Assembly (NCBI RefSeq): GCF_000379765.1
Contig: NZ_KB903445.1
Span: 1-64,000 of the forward strand
Direction: 5' to 3'
Length of the DNA: 64,000 nt
DNA from: Flexithrix dorotheae DSM 6795
Lineage (GTDB): Bacteria > Bacteroidota > Bacteroidia > Cytophagales > Flammeovirgaceae
The notes under the pieces are model-generated. The model did no database searches and was not told where the DNA came from. It worked only from the letters and a program-made list of their open reading frames with translations. The translations under genes and the position numbers were made by a program. This document shows positions 37,910-47,385 of the stretch, piece by piece; the first letter of the stretch is position 1; each line of letters begins with the position of its first letter.

Positions 37910-40900
37910 GACCCCCTAATCTATCCCTAAGTGTTGCTATAACTGTTTTCTGACCACTTGAATTACGTGAAAATTTTTGGTATTGATGATTTAATTTAAA
38001 AGATGTTCCTGCAAAATTGGTTCTGTCATGGTGATTACGGATCCCTGTCCCTATAACAAAACCTGTTCCAATTCCAGCTGACACCTGCCAAGGCGCCTTA
38101 ATTCCAACTACCACACCAACAGCAGCAAGTCTATTAGCCCCCTCATTTGATACAGCATGTCCAACTCCTCGTTCATTAATGCTAAGGTTCATTTCTGATA
38201 TTAATGCTTGTCCATAACTACTAACTGTCCTTTCTTGATTTGCAAGACTAATATTTTTTGTGCCATCATTACCGTATAAGTTAGATTCAGTCTGTGTCTC
38301 CCCTATTTGAACTTCACCTTCTGATGTATTAACCATTGTCGTAGTTTCTCTTGAAGTCTCTATTGATTCAGTTGATGTTGTAACTTGAGGATCAAGTTTA
38401 CCATTTTTATCAATTCCAGGAGTAATAGTAACTGAATTGGTTGTCACAAAAGTCTCTGTAATATACTTCGTAATGGCTCCATCTTTAACAATATTGCTAA
38501 CTGTTGTTGTGCTTGTAGTTGTTATTGTCACAGAGTTTTCTCCAACTGAATAGGTAGATATCGTCTCATTTTCGTATACTTTATCATCTGGCCCCATCCC
38601 CATAAAATCTGTATACCTAATAGGGTTATTAGCAGCATATACAAAAGGTGATTGAAAAGAATAATCTTCTGCCAATGGGTCAAGTGTTGTAAATCGAGCG
38701 ATTGCTTGGTCGTACATTCTAAATCCATAGTCGGACCAATTCAACCCAAACTCTTCCTGTTTTTCTTTTCCGTTGTACTGAAACAAATGATCAGGGTTAC
38801 CTTTTTTCTCTATGCCAGCCATGTTCAAGCCGAAAGGATAGTAATGATTCTCCTGAACAATTACAGTTTCATGAGTAACTTCAATATTATCAAACCAAAC
38901 ATCAGTTTCACTTTCATTAGCCACAAAAACCTTTGCGTAACCACTGTGACCGGCCAATAATCCGGTTACATTATACTCCTGCCAGTTGTTTTTGGAATTT
39001 GTAGTGATTTGAACATGCCCTTGTTGAACTGGTTGATTATTTTCATTATAGAAAATGATCTGCAAATAAGCATTAGGTATAGTAGATTGACTTTGTGTAG
39101 GTTTATAAGCATTTATACCAGCTCCCAGGTTACCATATTGGCTGCCCGTTTCCGATCCAGTTGAGCCAAAATTAGCATTAAAAAAGGATGTCCATGCACT
39201 ACTTGAGCTGCTACTTGCATCTGTTAAATACTTTGCAAGTACCTTTAAACTAATTTTATCTCCTTTACTTATCTTCAATTCTTTATAAGGTCCAATGGGA
39301 TTAGTTAGTGCATTTAGTTTCGCAGCATAAGTCCCTTCATATTTTTGCTCATTATTTCTGGTTTCCGTAATATTTAAAAATATATTCTCTTCCTCCTCTC
39401 CGGTTTCCATTGTAGCCTTATACTGTAATGCGCCCTCTCTAAAGGATACCCTTAAGTTACCCAAATGATCCTTATAGTGATATTCATAAACAAAGCCAGT
39501 GGCATTTTCCTGTGGTAGTGCTTCCTTAGGCAATACTCTACCTTCATCCATATGCATGAATTGAAGTTGGTTATCTTCAAATACAAACCCTCCTATGTAA
39601 TCAGTTACCTTCAAAGTTCCTTCATCATTTACAGTTTTTCTTAATTTTATGCCTGCTGCATCATAAAGATATTCAATGTATTTATTAACCCCAAAACTTA
39701 CTTTTGAAGGCAAGTTTAAATGATTATATTCAATATTAGTTATCCCCTTATTCTTATCTACAAACATATTTCCATTAGGATCATAAGTATAATCATCACC
39801 TGAGGTATTGCCATCAATAAAATCTCCTGCAGGATGCTCATTATTTGTAGCATTATCTGAAACAGTTTTCAATTGATTTCCATCATAGGTATAAGACAAT
39901 TTGTCAATATCTCCAAAAACTCTTGAAATACTGTTGTCTCCATCATACTCTGTGAGCCCTTTTCTATCAAGACTTAATATGTTACCATTTCCATCATAGG
40001 TTATATTATTAACAGTGTAGTTTTCAATTGAATTGGTGATATCATCACTATATGTCGCTGATTTTAGCCTACTCGCTTTATCATAAGTATAAGCATAAGC
40101 TCTTTGGGCATCACTTGATCCTGTTTTCCATTTTATTCCAGCTATATCACCATTATATTGTGGTGCTCCAAATCCACTTTCATAAAACAATTCCATCCCA
40201 AACAAATCATCATTTGTAGTCCCTGCTAATGCTGCATCATTAATCTTGGTAAGCCAACCTCTAATATTATAAGTATAATTAATGGTTTGGGTTGCCCTGG
40301 AACCTAATGTATTGGATAGTCCTAATATTTTTTCTTTCAACTCATCCAATTCATTAAAATTATTTTTAGCAATCACTTCCCAAGCCTCATTATTTATTTT
40401 TTGATGGATTTCTTTTATTCTTCCTGCATGATCAAAAACAAAGGTTTTCAGGATTTTTAAATCAGTATAATTTGTCCCTGTATTGGTATGGTGTAAATAA
40501 GTAGCTCTTGCTCTTCCAGCAAAATCATATTGGGTAGTCAATATTTCTTCTCCACCTAACAAATTATCTGATTGCGTTTGGATTACTCTCCCTCTTTTAT
40601 CATAAAAGGTTACTGTATTGATCCAATCATTAGTTCCTATAACCCGTACTCTTGAACCTGTCATCATTCCTTTTACTTTATTTTCTACTACTACAGGTAT
40701 TAAATCAGAACCATTTCTTGAACCAGCAGGCAGGTGGGTGTTTGCATCTGCTAAAGCGGAAGTATAAGCATTTCCTGATCCTTGTGTAAAAGCTCTATTG
40801 GTAAAGGAATAATCATCATAATAAGTTAAAGTCAGTACCTCATCACTTCCTCCTAATACAGGAAAAGTACTATCCGTATACCCACAAATACCATTGGGAG

Positions 40901-42218
40901 CACTACTAGTTGTACAATTTGCAGTACTTTTTACTACAAAATAATTGGAAGTACTATGAGCATCCATATTACTCTGCATTGTTGCTCTGCTTTTTTTACT
41001 AGCATCTTTATGAGTCCCGGTGATAACTGCCCGGTTAAATTGATCATACTTTGTAAAACTCCATTCATAAACACTTTTGGCAGAACCATCAGGGTTTTTC
41101 CTCTGGTTAGCATCTTGTGTCATCACCAGTCTATCCAATTGATCATAAACCATAAATATGGTTCCCGACCCAGGCACTATTTTTTCTACCAAACGCTGCC
41201 GTGCATCATATTTATAACGGAACATATATTTCAACACAGCCGTATTTACAATCCATCCATTTGAAAAAAGTGTTTTCACTCCTTCAGGAGGAATTACAAA
41301 CCTAAGGTTATTGAAATCGTCATAAATGTAATAAGTCCACAAGTATGCATTGTTCCCCGTTCCTTCTATTGCTACTTTCTTTAAAACTACATTGCCTCTT
41401 TTATCTTTAAATTCCAGTGTAGCATTCCCATTTTCATCTGTGACTTTGCTTACAAATAATTCTCCTGGTTTATAAAGATCTCCACTTACTGGATTATCAT
41501 TCACAATATCCCACTCAAATATTTCATCTGCTTTATAACTAGAAATATAAGCCTCAAAAGAATTTCCACTGGTAGCTGTAAACTCAAATTCATTTTGTAA
41601 CTCAATTGATCCTGTTGCAGTATAAACATTATTCTTCTCAGAATCGGCATCTGCAGGAAGATTAATAGTTGAAATATCATTGACCACCACATTTGTGGAA
41701 TAATCATATATTACTTTTTTATCTGCTCCTACCCAGGCATCACCTGGTGCAGCTGTAAAAAGTACCCTATTCAAAGGAGATTTTTCTAATTCTTGATGGC
41801 TATAGTAATAATTAGTATTTGCAATGTTATCATTAGAACTATTGTAGAATGTGGATAACTCTGAAACAGGACTTGATCTATAGGTCCCATTTGTTGCTCC
41901 ATTTTGAACATATGGTAGAAATTGTAAAGGCTGATGGCCGTATTGGTCATATTCCATATGCTGGATAATATCATTCCCCCCAGCTGAACCCCTTCTAATT
42001 ATGGTTTGAATTGGTCTCCCAAGTCCATCCACAATCTGAGTGGTGGTTTCTACATGGTCTTTATTTATATCAGTCATCACATTCGAGGGAACAGAACTCA
42101 CCTTTTTATTAAAACTATGTGTCCTTACATAGTTCTGATTAGATTGTGCTTTTCCCAGGATAGGTAGTAAAACTATAAACATCAACCCTATCCAGTTCTT
42201 TATATTTTTATTGTCCAT
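37902..42218 (-). CDS. RHS-repeat protein with DUF6443-like N-terminus and variable C-terminal tip
   Basis: A 1438-residue exported protein. A signal peptide (MFIVLLPILGKAQ) is followed by a DUF6443-like domain (TTTQIVDGLGRPIQTIIRRG) and many YD repeats (NITYDGNGNILSLDRKG, YTYDPNGNMFVDKNKG). A jelly-roll-like insert lies at about residues 1020-1120, and the RHS core at about 1130-1210 contains YGFRMYDQAIARFTTLDPLA and NPIRYTDFMGMGPDD. About 230 residues follow the core: a Thr/Ser-rich stretch, then a Gly-rich hydrophobic segment (RLAAVGVVVGIKAPWQVSAG) and a basic end. RHS proteins wrap a C-terminal toxin in a shell. The tip matches no toxin I know. It is 33 bp downstream of the YD partner gene. 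Confidence 0.9.
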   Translation of the reverse strand: MDNKNIKNWIGLMFIVLLPILGKAQSNQNYVRTHSFNKKVSSVPSNVMTDINKDHVETTTQIVDGLGRPIQTIIRRGSAGGNDIIQHMEYDQYGHQPLQFLPYVQNGATNGTYRSSPVSELSTFYNSSNDNIANTNYYYSHQELEKSPLNRVLFTAAPGDAWVGADKKVIYDYSTNVVVNDISTINLPADADSEKNNVYTATGSIELQNEFEFTATSGNSFEAYISSYKADEIFEWDIVNDNPVSGDLYKPGELFVSKVTDENGNATLEFKDKRGNVVLKKVAIEGTGNNAYLWTYYIYDDFNNLRFVIPPEGVKTLFSNGWIVNTAVLKYMFRYKYDARQRLVEKIVPGSGTIFMVYDQLDRLVMTQDANQRKNPDGSAKSVYEWSFTKYDQFNRAVITGTHKDASKKSRATMQSNMDAHSTSNYFVVKSTANCTTSSAPNGICGYTDSTFPVLGGSDEVLTLTYYDDYSFTNRAFTQGSGNAYTSALADANTHLPAGSRNGSDLIPVVVENKVKGMMTGSRVRVIGTNDWINTVTFYDKRGRVIQTQSDNLLGGEEILTTQYDFAGRARATYLHHTNTGTNYTDLKILKTFVFDHAGRIKEIHQKINNEAWEVIAKNNFNELDELKEKILGLSNTLGSRATQTINYTYNIRGWLTKINDAALAGTTNDDLFGMELFYESGFGAPQYNGDIAGIKWKTGSSDAQRAYAYTYDKASRLKSATYSDDITNSIENYTVNNITYDGNGNILSLDRKGLTEYDGDNSISRVFGDIDKLSYTYDGNQLKTVSDNATNNEHPAGDFIDGNTSGDDYTYDPNGNMFVDKNKGITNIEYNHLNLPSKVSFGVNKYIEYLYDAAGIKLRKTVNDEGTLKVTDYIGGFVFEDNQLQFMHMDEGRVLPKEALPQENATGFVYEYHYKDHLGNLRVSFREGALQYKATMETGEEEENIFLNITETRNNEQKYEGTYAAKLNALTNPIGPYKELKISKGDKISLKVLAKYLTDASSSSSSAWTSFFNANFGSTGSETGSQYGNLGAGINAYKPTQSQSTIPNAYLQIIFYNENNQPVQQGHVQITTNSKNNWQEYNVTGLLAGHSGYAKVFVANESETDVWFDNIEVTHETVIVQENHYYPFGLNMAGIEKKGNPDHLFQYNGKEKQEEFGLNWSDYGFRMYDQAIARFTTLDPLAEDYSFQSPFVYAANNPIRYTDFMGMGPDDKVYENETISTYSVGENSVTITTTSTTTVSNIVKDGAITKYITETFVTTNSVTITPGIDKNGKLDPQVTTSTESIETSRETTTMVNTSEGEVQIGETQTESNLYGNDGTKNISLANQERTVSSYGQALISEMNLSINERGVGHAVSNEGANRLAAVGVVVGIKAPWQVSAGIGTGFVIGTGIRNHHDRTNFAGTSFKLNHQYQKFSRNSSGQKTVIATLRDRLGGHE

Positions 42219-42251
42219 TTTATTTGAATTTCAGTCGGTGATTAAAAAATA

Positions 42252-45149
42252 TTATGGTTGGGGTTGTGTTGATTTATAATTATACTCATAAGCCTGGATG
42301 ATATTCCCTTCATAGTCTTTGATGTATTTTAGTCTTCCGAAATCATCATATTCATACTCAGTTTTTAATCCATTAGGATCAAAACTTGCTAACATTCCAT
42401 ACAAGGGTTTAAAGGCATATCCTGTAACCATAGTATTCGGTATGGTTATTAGTTTATCATGGATGGCTTTGATTTGAAGTAATGTCGGAGAAGCTTCCAA
42501 AATCGAAATATCTTGGGTGGTAAGCTTACTTAACACGGCAGAACTTGTAGCATTTTCAATTTTAAAAACAGGTAAAGTATTATTATATCCCCATAAAAAA
42601 GCAACAGGATTACCGAAATCTCTTTTCATTTCTATTATATTTGCATTTTCATCATAGGTATATTCCACTTGAATATTCTCTATTTGGGATGGTGGACTGA
42701 CATTCAGATTGGGAAAGGAAGAAACCTCTGTAGGTACAATTGGTCCTTCTATTTCATCTGTAGTACTTCCAAGGTCAAATGGTGCTGAATAAGTTGTTTC
42801 CGTTTTCGAAAGGTCAATGTCGCCCACTTTAATAGTTTTGCGCAAAACCTGATTATGCATAAATTTTTCATTTAATATATCACTGCCAAATTTGGGAGTA
42901 TCAGTAAAATCCTTAGCATATTCATTAAGCGTTGTTATTTCTTTTCCTTGACTATCAGTTGAAACGATTTTACTTAACTGGGCATGTTCAGGATTATCAT
43001 AATAAAATCTCTCGACTGTGGTAATAGGATTTTCTCCATTTAAATCGTATTCTTTTATGGTTCTGGATTCTATATATTGCCATTTCGAAATGATATTATA
43101 TCTTTCTATGTTGAAAAAATCTTTTATATCAAAATCATTAGTCAAAGGTTCAAGAGCAGAGTTTCGTTGAATAGCTACATATGAATCATAGACACCATTT
43201 CTTGTATCCTCTTTGGGATTATTTTCTATTGATTTAACTAATTGTGAATTATGATTAAAATATTTCACACTTTTCTCAAAACCATTATTCCATTCATAAT
43301 TTGTGTAAAGGGTCGGATAAATAGGAAATTCACCATAAAGCTGAACAGGATCATAACCTCCAAAGTAGATTTCAAATTCGTGTTCTTCTCTTCCGTACTG
43401 ATTATTTTCATCATATAAAACTGCTACTTTCCTATATCCAAAGTTTTGCATTTGTTCTGGAGAAAATATAGGTGATGATTTAAGCCAGTAAATCGAATAC
43501 ATATTTTCTTGAAGGTAATGTAAACCTCCTAGTTCTGTAGTTTTCTCACAATGAGAAGTTAAGGCATAACTAACGAAGTATGAAACAAGGTCCGGATTTA
43601 CAACAGAATAACCTAATGAATAATCGTACTTTCTGATGGATGGTGTGGAACCTACAGCTGCATAGCTACTTTGTTTTAATAATCTTACCCCTCCATAATT
43701 TTTGTTATGTGCATTTTTGTGTCCTTCATATTCAAATTCCGTATATCCTCCAGTAGGATATGTTACACTTTTCAACATACCTTTTTGAGCATAGGTAGCA
43801 TTAGGTTCTCTATCAGCAGAAGTATTGGATTTAGATATACCATTTACATAATCTGGAATTTGGTCAGGAAGCAGGCTGGAATTTGATGCTCCATTGAAAA
43901 AACCCCAATGATCCTGTGCATATGAGAGTCGTATCGGTAAACCATTTAGATCGTAATAAGTAAAAGAATAACGATTAACTTCTTGATCTTGATTATCTTT
44001 AAAAATTACAGCATCTAAAAACATTCTATAATGTACATTATCTCCCATTTCGTAAGGGTTATTTGTGGTAGCTGTGGCAACACTATTAGAAAATTTAGTA
44101 GTATGAGGAAATTGGTGTTTTAATTCAATAGATTTAATTTTATTACCACTATTATCATATACACTTAATCCTTTTATCCTCAATTCAGCTATATCAAGTC
44201 GATTATCTTCCGTTTCAAATACTATTTTACCATATCCCGGAGCTTCTATATAGTCCAAAATGGTTGCTAAAACTGTAGATTTATTGGCAATAGCGATATT
44301 ACTTACCCCAAGGTCATAACTACAATCATTATTTTGATGTGGCACTACCACCGATCTATTATCAGAAATACTTGTTTTATAGGTATATGATCCACTTGCC
44401 TTATAATTAAAATTAATTTCATCTCCTGAGGGATGAATTATTTTACTAAGGTTAAATGCTGAATTAGAAGAGGATCCTTCCCAACCTGAAGCTCCTGCTA
44501 TCCTTGTATTTTCACTAGCTATAAATTCATATCGCACTCCATCTGCAGTAGTAATTCCAAAACCCTGAGCTGAAGGAAGTTCGATATCCATTTTTTGATA
44601 TGGAACTGTAATTACCTGATGGTTATCATTTACATAAAACTGACCACTATAGCCTGCAAAATTAAAGGCATATAAATCCGGTTGGGTATCATCTTGATAA
44701 TACCAGTTATATAAATAATTTTGTAAATCATCACGTTCCTCTACTGTCAATTGGCTTAAAGGTTTATCAGGATCTACTGGATATTCATTCCCATTTCTTA
44801 CATTTACACTTCCTTTATCATCAGGATGTCCACGAGTTATTCTCGTAATCACACCTCCAGCCAATAAAGACCAATCAAAACCCACATTTGAGGAAACTTT
44901 ATTAACAGTTAGCCCATTAGATTTATAGCTTAAAGAAATGGGTAGGCTGAGATTTTTAGTTTTTAGTTCATAAAGAGGAACATTTACCTGTAAAGTCCCC
45001 GTAAATAAGCCAACTGGAGTATGGCCATAACTACCCAGTTGGGCTGCACTGGGGGAAGGAGCATAGGTAAGGGGATCATAATTTTGTCCAAAAATTTGAA
45101 TAAAAATTCCTAATGAAAAAAGAATGGTTAATAGATACTTTAAATTCAT
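42252..45149 (-). CDS. YD-repeat/SpvB-like partner protein
   Basis: A 965-residue exported protein with a signal peptide ending IQIFGQ. The N-terminal part (GLFTGTLQVNVPLYELKTKN, SLPISLSYKSNGLTVNKVSS, VGFDWSLLAGGVITRITRG) is the Bacteroidota domain that precedes RHS proteins and resembles SpvB/TcdB-like shells. The C-terminus has YD turns (KTEYEYDDFGRLKYIKDYEG). There is no toxin tip. It is usually found directly before an RHS gene, as here, and probably forms a shell half or scaffold with it. It lies 15 bp downstream of the barrel gene. Confidence 0.85.
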   Translation of the reverse strand: MNLKYLLTILFSLGIFIQIFGQNYDPLTYAPSPSAAQLGSYGHTPVGLFTGTLQVNVPLYELKTKNLSLPISLSYKSNGLTVNKVSSNVGFDWSLLAGGVITRITRGHPDDKGSVNVRNGNEYPVDPDKPLSQLTVEERDDLQNYLYNWYYQDDTQPDLYAFNFAGYSGQFYVNDNHQVITVPYQKMDIELPSAQGFGITTADGVRYEFIASENTRIAGASGWEGSSSNSAFNLSKIIHPSGDEINFNYKASGSYTYKTSISDNRSVVVPHQNNDCSYDLGVSNIAIANKSTVLATILDYIEAPGYGKIVFETEDNRLDIAELRIKGLSVYDNSGNKIKSIELKHQFPHTTKFSNSVATATTNNPYEMGDNVHYRMFLDAVIFKDNQDQEVNRYSFTYYDLNGLPIRLSYAQDHWGFFNGASNSSLLPDQIPDYVNGISKSNTSADREPNATYAQKGMLKSVTYPTGGYTEFEYEGHKNAHNKNYGGVRLLKQSSYAAVGSTPSIRKYDYSLGYSVVNPDLVSYFVSYALTSHCEKTTELGGLHYLQENMYSIYWLKSSPIFSPEQMQNFGYRKVAVLYDENNQYGREEHEFEIYFGGYDPVQLYGEFPIYPTLYTNYEWNNGFEKSVKYFNHNSQLVKSIENNPKEDTRNGVYDSYVAIQRNSALEPLTNDFDIKDFFNIERYNIISKWQYIESRTIKEYDLNGENPITTVERFYYDNPEHAQLSKIVSTDSQGKEITTLNEYAKDFTDTPKFGSDILNEKFMHNQVLRKTIKVGDIDLSKTETTYSAPFDLGSTTDEIEGPIVPTEVSSFPNLNVSPPSQIENIQVEYTYDENANIIEMKRDFGNPVAFLWGYNNTLPVFKIENATSSAVLSKLTTQDISILEASPTLLQIKAIHDKLITIPNTMVTGYAFKPLYGMLASFDPNGLKTEYEYDDFGRLKYIKDYEGNIIQAYEYNYKSTQPQP

Positions 45150-45164
45150 GGTAATATGTTTTAT

Positions 45165-47369
45165 TTATATCCCCAGCCCAACTCTAATGACCCAGGGTTC
45201 GTTTCTTAAAGATTCTCCACTTTTCCAGGTCACATCTCTTAGTGCTGAGACCAGAAAGGAAGCATTATTTCCAATGGGGAAGTTTAAACCTCCTCCAATC
45301 AACAAAGCTGCATGCCAATCTCTTGGCTTTGAAGGGTTTGTTTGTCCCCTTAAATATTCGTATTCTATTTGAGCGAATGGAAGCCCCGTTTTAGGTTTTG
45401 CTCTGGCATAAAATCGACCGCCATAAATAGTGGACGATTCCTTTGTTTTCGTATTTTTTTCATACTTTAAAGTAGGCCCCAAACCAGCAGTCCAGATTTC
45501 TTTAAATTCATATCCAAACAATGGCGAAAAATCCAAATAGCTTTGTTCTCCTAAAGAAAACCCCACATTCCCTTCTGTTTTGATATGGTCATTTAGAGAA
45601 AATTCTTTCTGTTTAGGTACAGGAGGTTCTTTAGGTATTCCCGTTGGTTCTCCCTTTCCCAGTGGTGTTGAAAAACTTGTTCGAATAACCCAGGGATTGT
45701 TAAATACCGGAGTAATACCTTTATAAGTCATATTCCTAAGCACAGTAGCTCCGAAAGACAAATGTTCATTAAGCTTGAGCGTATATCCAGCTCCCAGTAA
45801 TAAAGCATGTTCCCACTTACTATTTATTAAGGCATCAGTGCTAAAACTATCCAATTTGGCATTGATCCCCTGGTACTCCAATTGTAAATAAGGCAGCTTT
45901 TTTTTAGGGTTATATCGTACAAATAATTTCCCTCCATATTGTTCATTATTTCTATGATCCAGGTCAAGGCTATCTTGTTCAAACCTGTATATAAAACCAA
46001 CACCCACACTCAAAGTGGAATCTAAAGGAATTTTAAATACTGGGGATAAATCCACCTTTCTGGGATTTCCAGGGGATATACTCATCTCCCCTTCAATATT
46101 CAATTTCCTCATCCAATCCTTCACTACATTATTCAAATCTGACCATGAAGGAAGTGCCTGACCTGGTTTTGCACTAAATAGTTTTGTGGAATACCCAAAC
46201 CTAAAATCCCATGGAGAATTATTCACTGGATTAACTCCTTCCCAAGTCAAATCTCGTAAGATAGTAATTTGAAAATTACCCACTTTTTTCAAGTTCAATT
46301 TATACCCTAGTCCTAGTTTTAAGGCCGATTGAAACTTCCGTTCATCTATGGCCCAGTTTACACTATCTCCCAAAGCACTAATCCCTTCATACTCAAGCTG
46401 GATATAAGGTGATTTTTCATTAATCTGATACCGGGTATATAGCCTAAGACCGTAATTAAAATTGGAGCGGTTTAATAAAGTATCCTCCTTGTATTGAAAA
46501 CTGGGACCAAAACCCACTGAAAAATTGGAGTCCAGCTCATAATTGAACAATGGAGAAATATCAAGATGCTTAGGGTCTTTTATTGAACCACTAATATTTC
46601 CTTCGAAGTTTAGTTTTCCAAGGAAGTCTAGTTGTTCCAATTGAGCCTCAGTTGGTTTTTTCTTTAAAACATAAACTGGAGTATAAGTTTGTTCCTTATC
46701 TTTTTCTCTCTCCTCCTGAGCTAAACTTTTTTGCTTATTTTTTGCTTTTATCAAAGGTGAAACCAGTCCTAATCGAAACATCCAATTTCCTCCATTTTCC
46801 AAACCATCATAGCTTAATCTATTGGAAACAACGAATTGTATCTTGGTATTTTTCTTTAAACCAACCTGATATCCTAACCCCACCCAACTTGCATTAGACC
46901 ATAGGCCATTACCATTATCCTCTCCTTTTTCATTCAATCCTGAGTATTCCAATTGTAAGAATGGCCATTTGGTTTTAGGATGAATTTGTCCGTTCATCCT
47001 GAAACCCATGGAAAAGTCCTCTCCAGAAGTATTATATTGGAAGTCAGGAGCCGCTCCAACTGATAAATGTTTGCTAATATTCACCCCAACAAATGGACTA
47101 AACCCCAGAGAATGGATATTTTCTGGTTGGTAATTAAATGAAGGGGAAAAATATATTTTGCTAAACATTTTATGTCCAGATAAGCCTGAAAAACCTTTTT
47201 TATCAAGATTTCCAATATCATTTTGAGCTTGTTGAGCTGCCTGCTTTTTAAAACCATTCATAGATTCAAATGGATTTTGGGCATAAGTTTCCAGGGATAA
47301 GCATAGCAACAAAAAACTCATCGATAATAATATTGGAAATCGTTTATGGAGGACTTGCCTTTTCAACAA
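45165..47369 (-). CDS. Four-module barrel-like outer-membrane protein
   Basis: A 734-residue exported protein (signal peptide to about residue 30, LSLETYAQ). It consists of four copies of one beta-rich module at about 63-206, 252-399, 423-571 and 595-734. Each module repeats a first strand with FSPxFxYxxD, a middle LPYLQLEYxG and an end DxTWxGxxPVxNxPWxxRxGxS. Linkers hold charged stretches such as QEEREKDKEQ. The final residues VIRVGLGI look like the closing strand of a barrel. It could be one large barrel or four small ones and is a candidate export or anchoring partner for the RHS/YD pair, 15-16 bp from both neighbours. No family is known to me. Confidence 0.75.
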   Translation of the reverse strand: MLKRQVLHKRFPILLSMSFLLLCLSLETYAQNPFESMNGFKKQAAQQAQNDIGNLDKKGFSGLSGHKMFSKIYFSPSFNYQPENIHSLGFSPFVGVNISKHLSVGAAPDFQYNTSGEDFSMGFRMNGQIHPKTKWPFLQLEYSGLNEKGEDNGNGLWSNASWVGLGYQVGLKKNTKIQFVVSNRLSYDGLENGGNWMFRLGLVSPLIKAKNKQKSLAQEEREKDKEQTYTPVYVLKKKPTEAQLEQLDFLGKLNFEGNISGSIKDPKHLDISPLFNYELDSNFSVGFGPSFQYKEDTLLNRSNFNYGLRLYTRYQINEKSPYIQLEYEGISALGDSVNWAIDERKFQSALKLGLGYKLNLKKVGNFQITILRDLTWEGVNPVNNSPWDFRFGYSTKLFSAKPGQALPSWSDLNNVVKDWMRKLNIEGEMSISPGNPRKVDLSPVFKIPLDSTLSVGVGFIYRFEQDSLDLDHRNNEQYGGKLFVRYNPKKKLPYLQLEYQGINAKLDSFSTDALINSKWEHALLLGAGYTLKLNEHLSFGATVLRNMTYKGITPVFNNPWVIRTSFSTPLGKGEPTGIPKEPPVPKQKEFSLNDHIKTEGNVGFSLGEQSYLDFSPLFGYEFKEIWTAGLGPTLKYEKNTKTKESSTIYGGRFYARAKPKTGLPFAQIEYEYLRGQTNPSKPRDWHAALLIGGGLNFPIGNNASFLVSALRDVTWKSGESLRNEPWVIRVGLGI

Positions 47370-47385
47370 TTTACTTTAATAGCGC

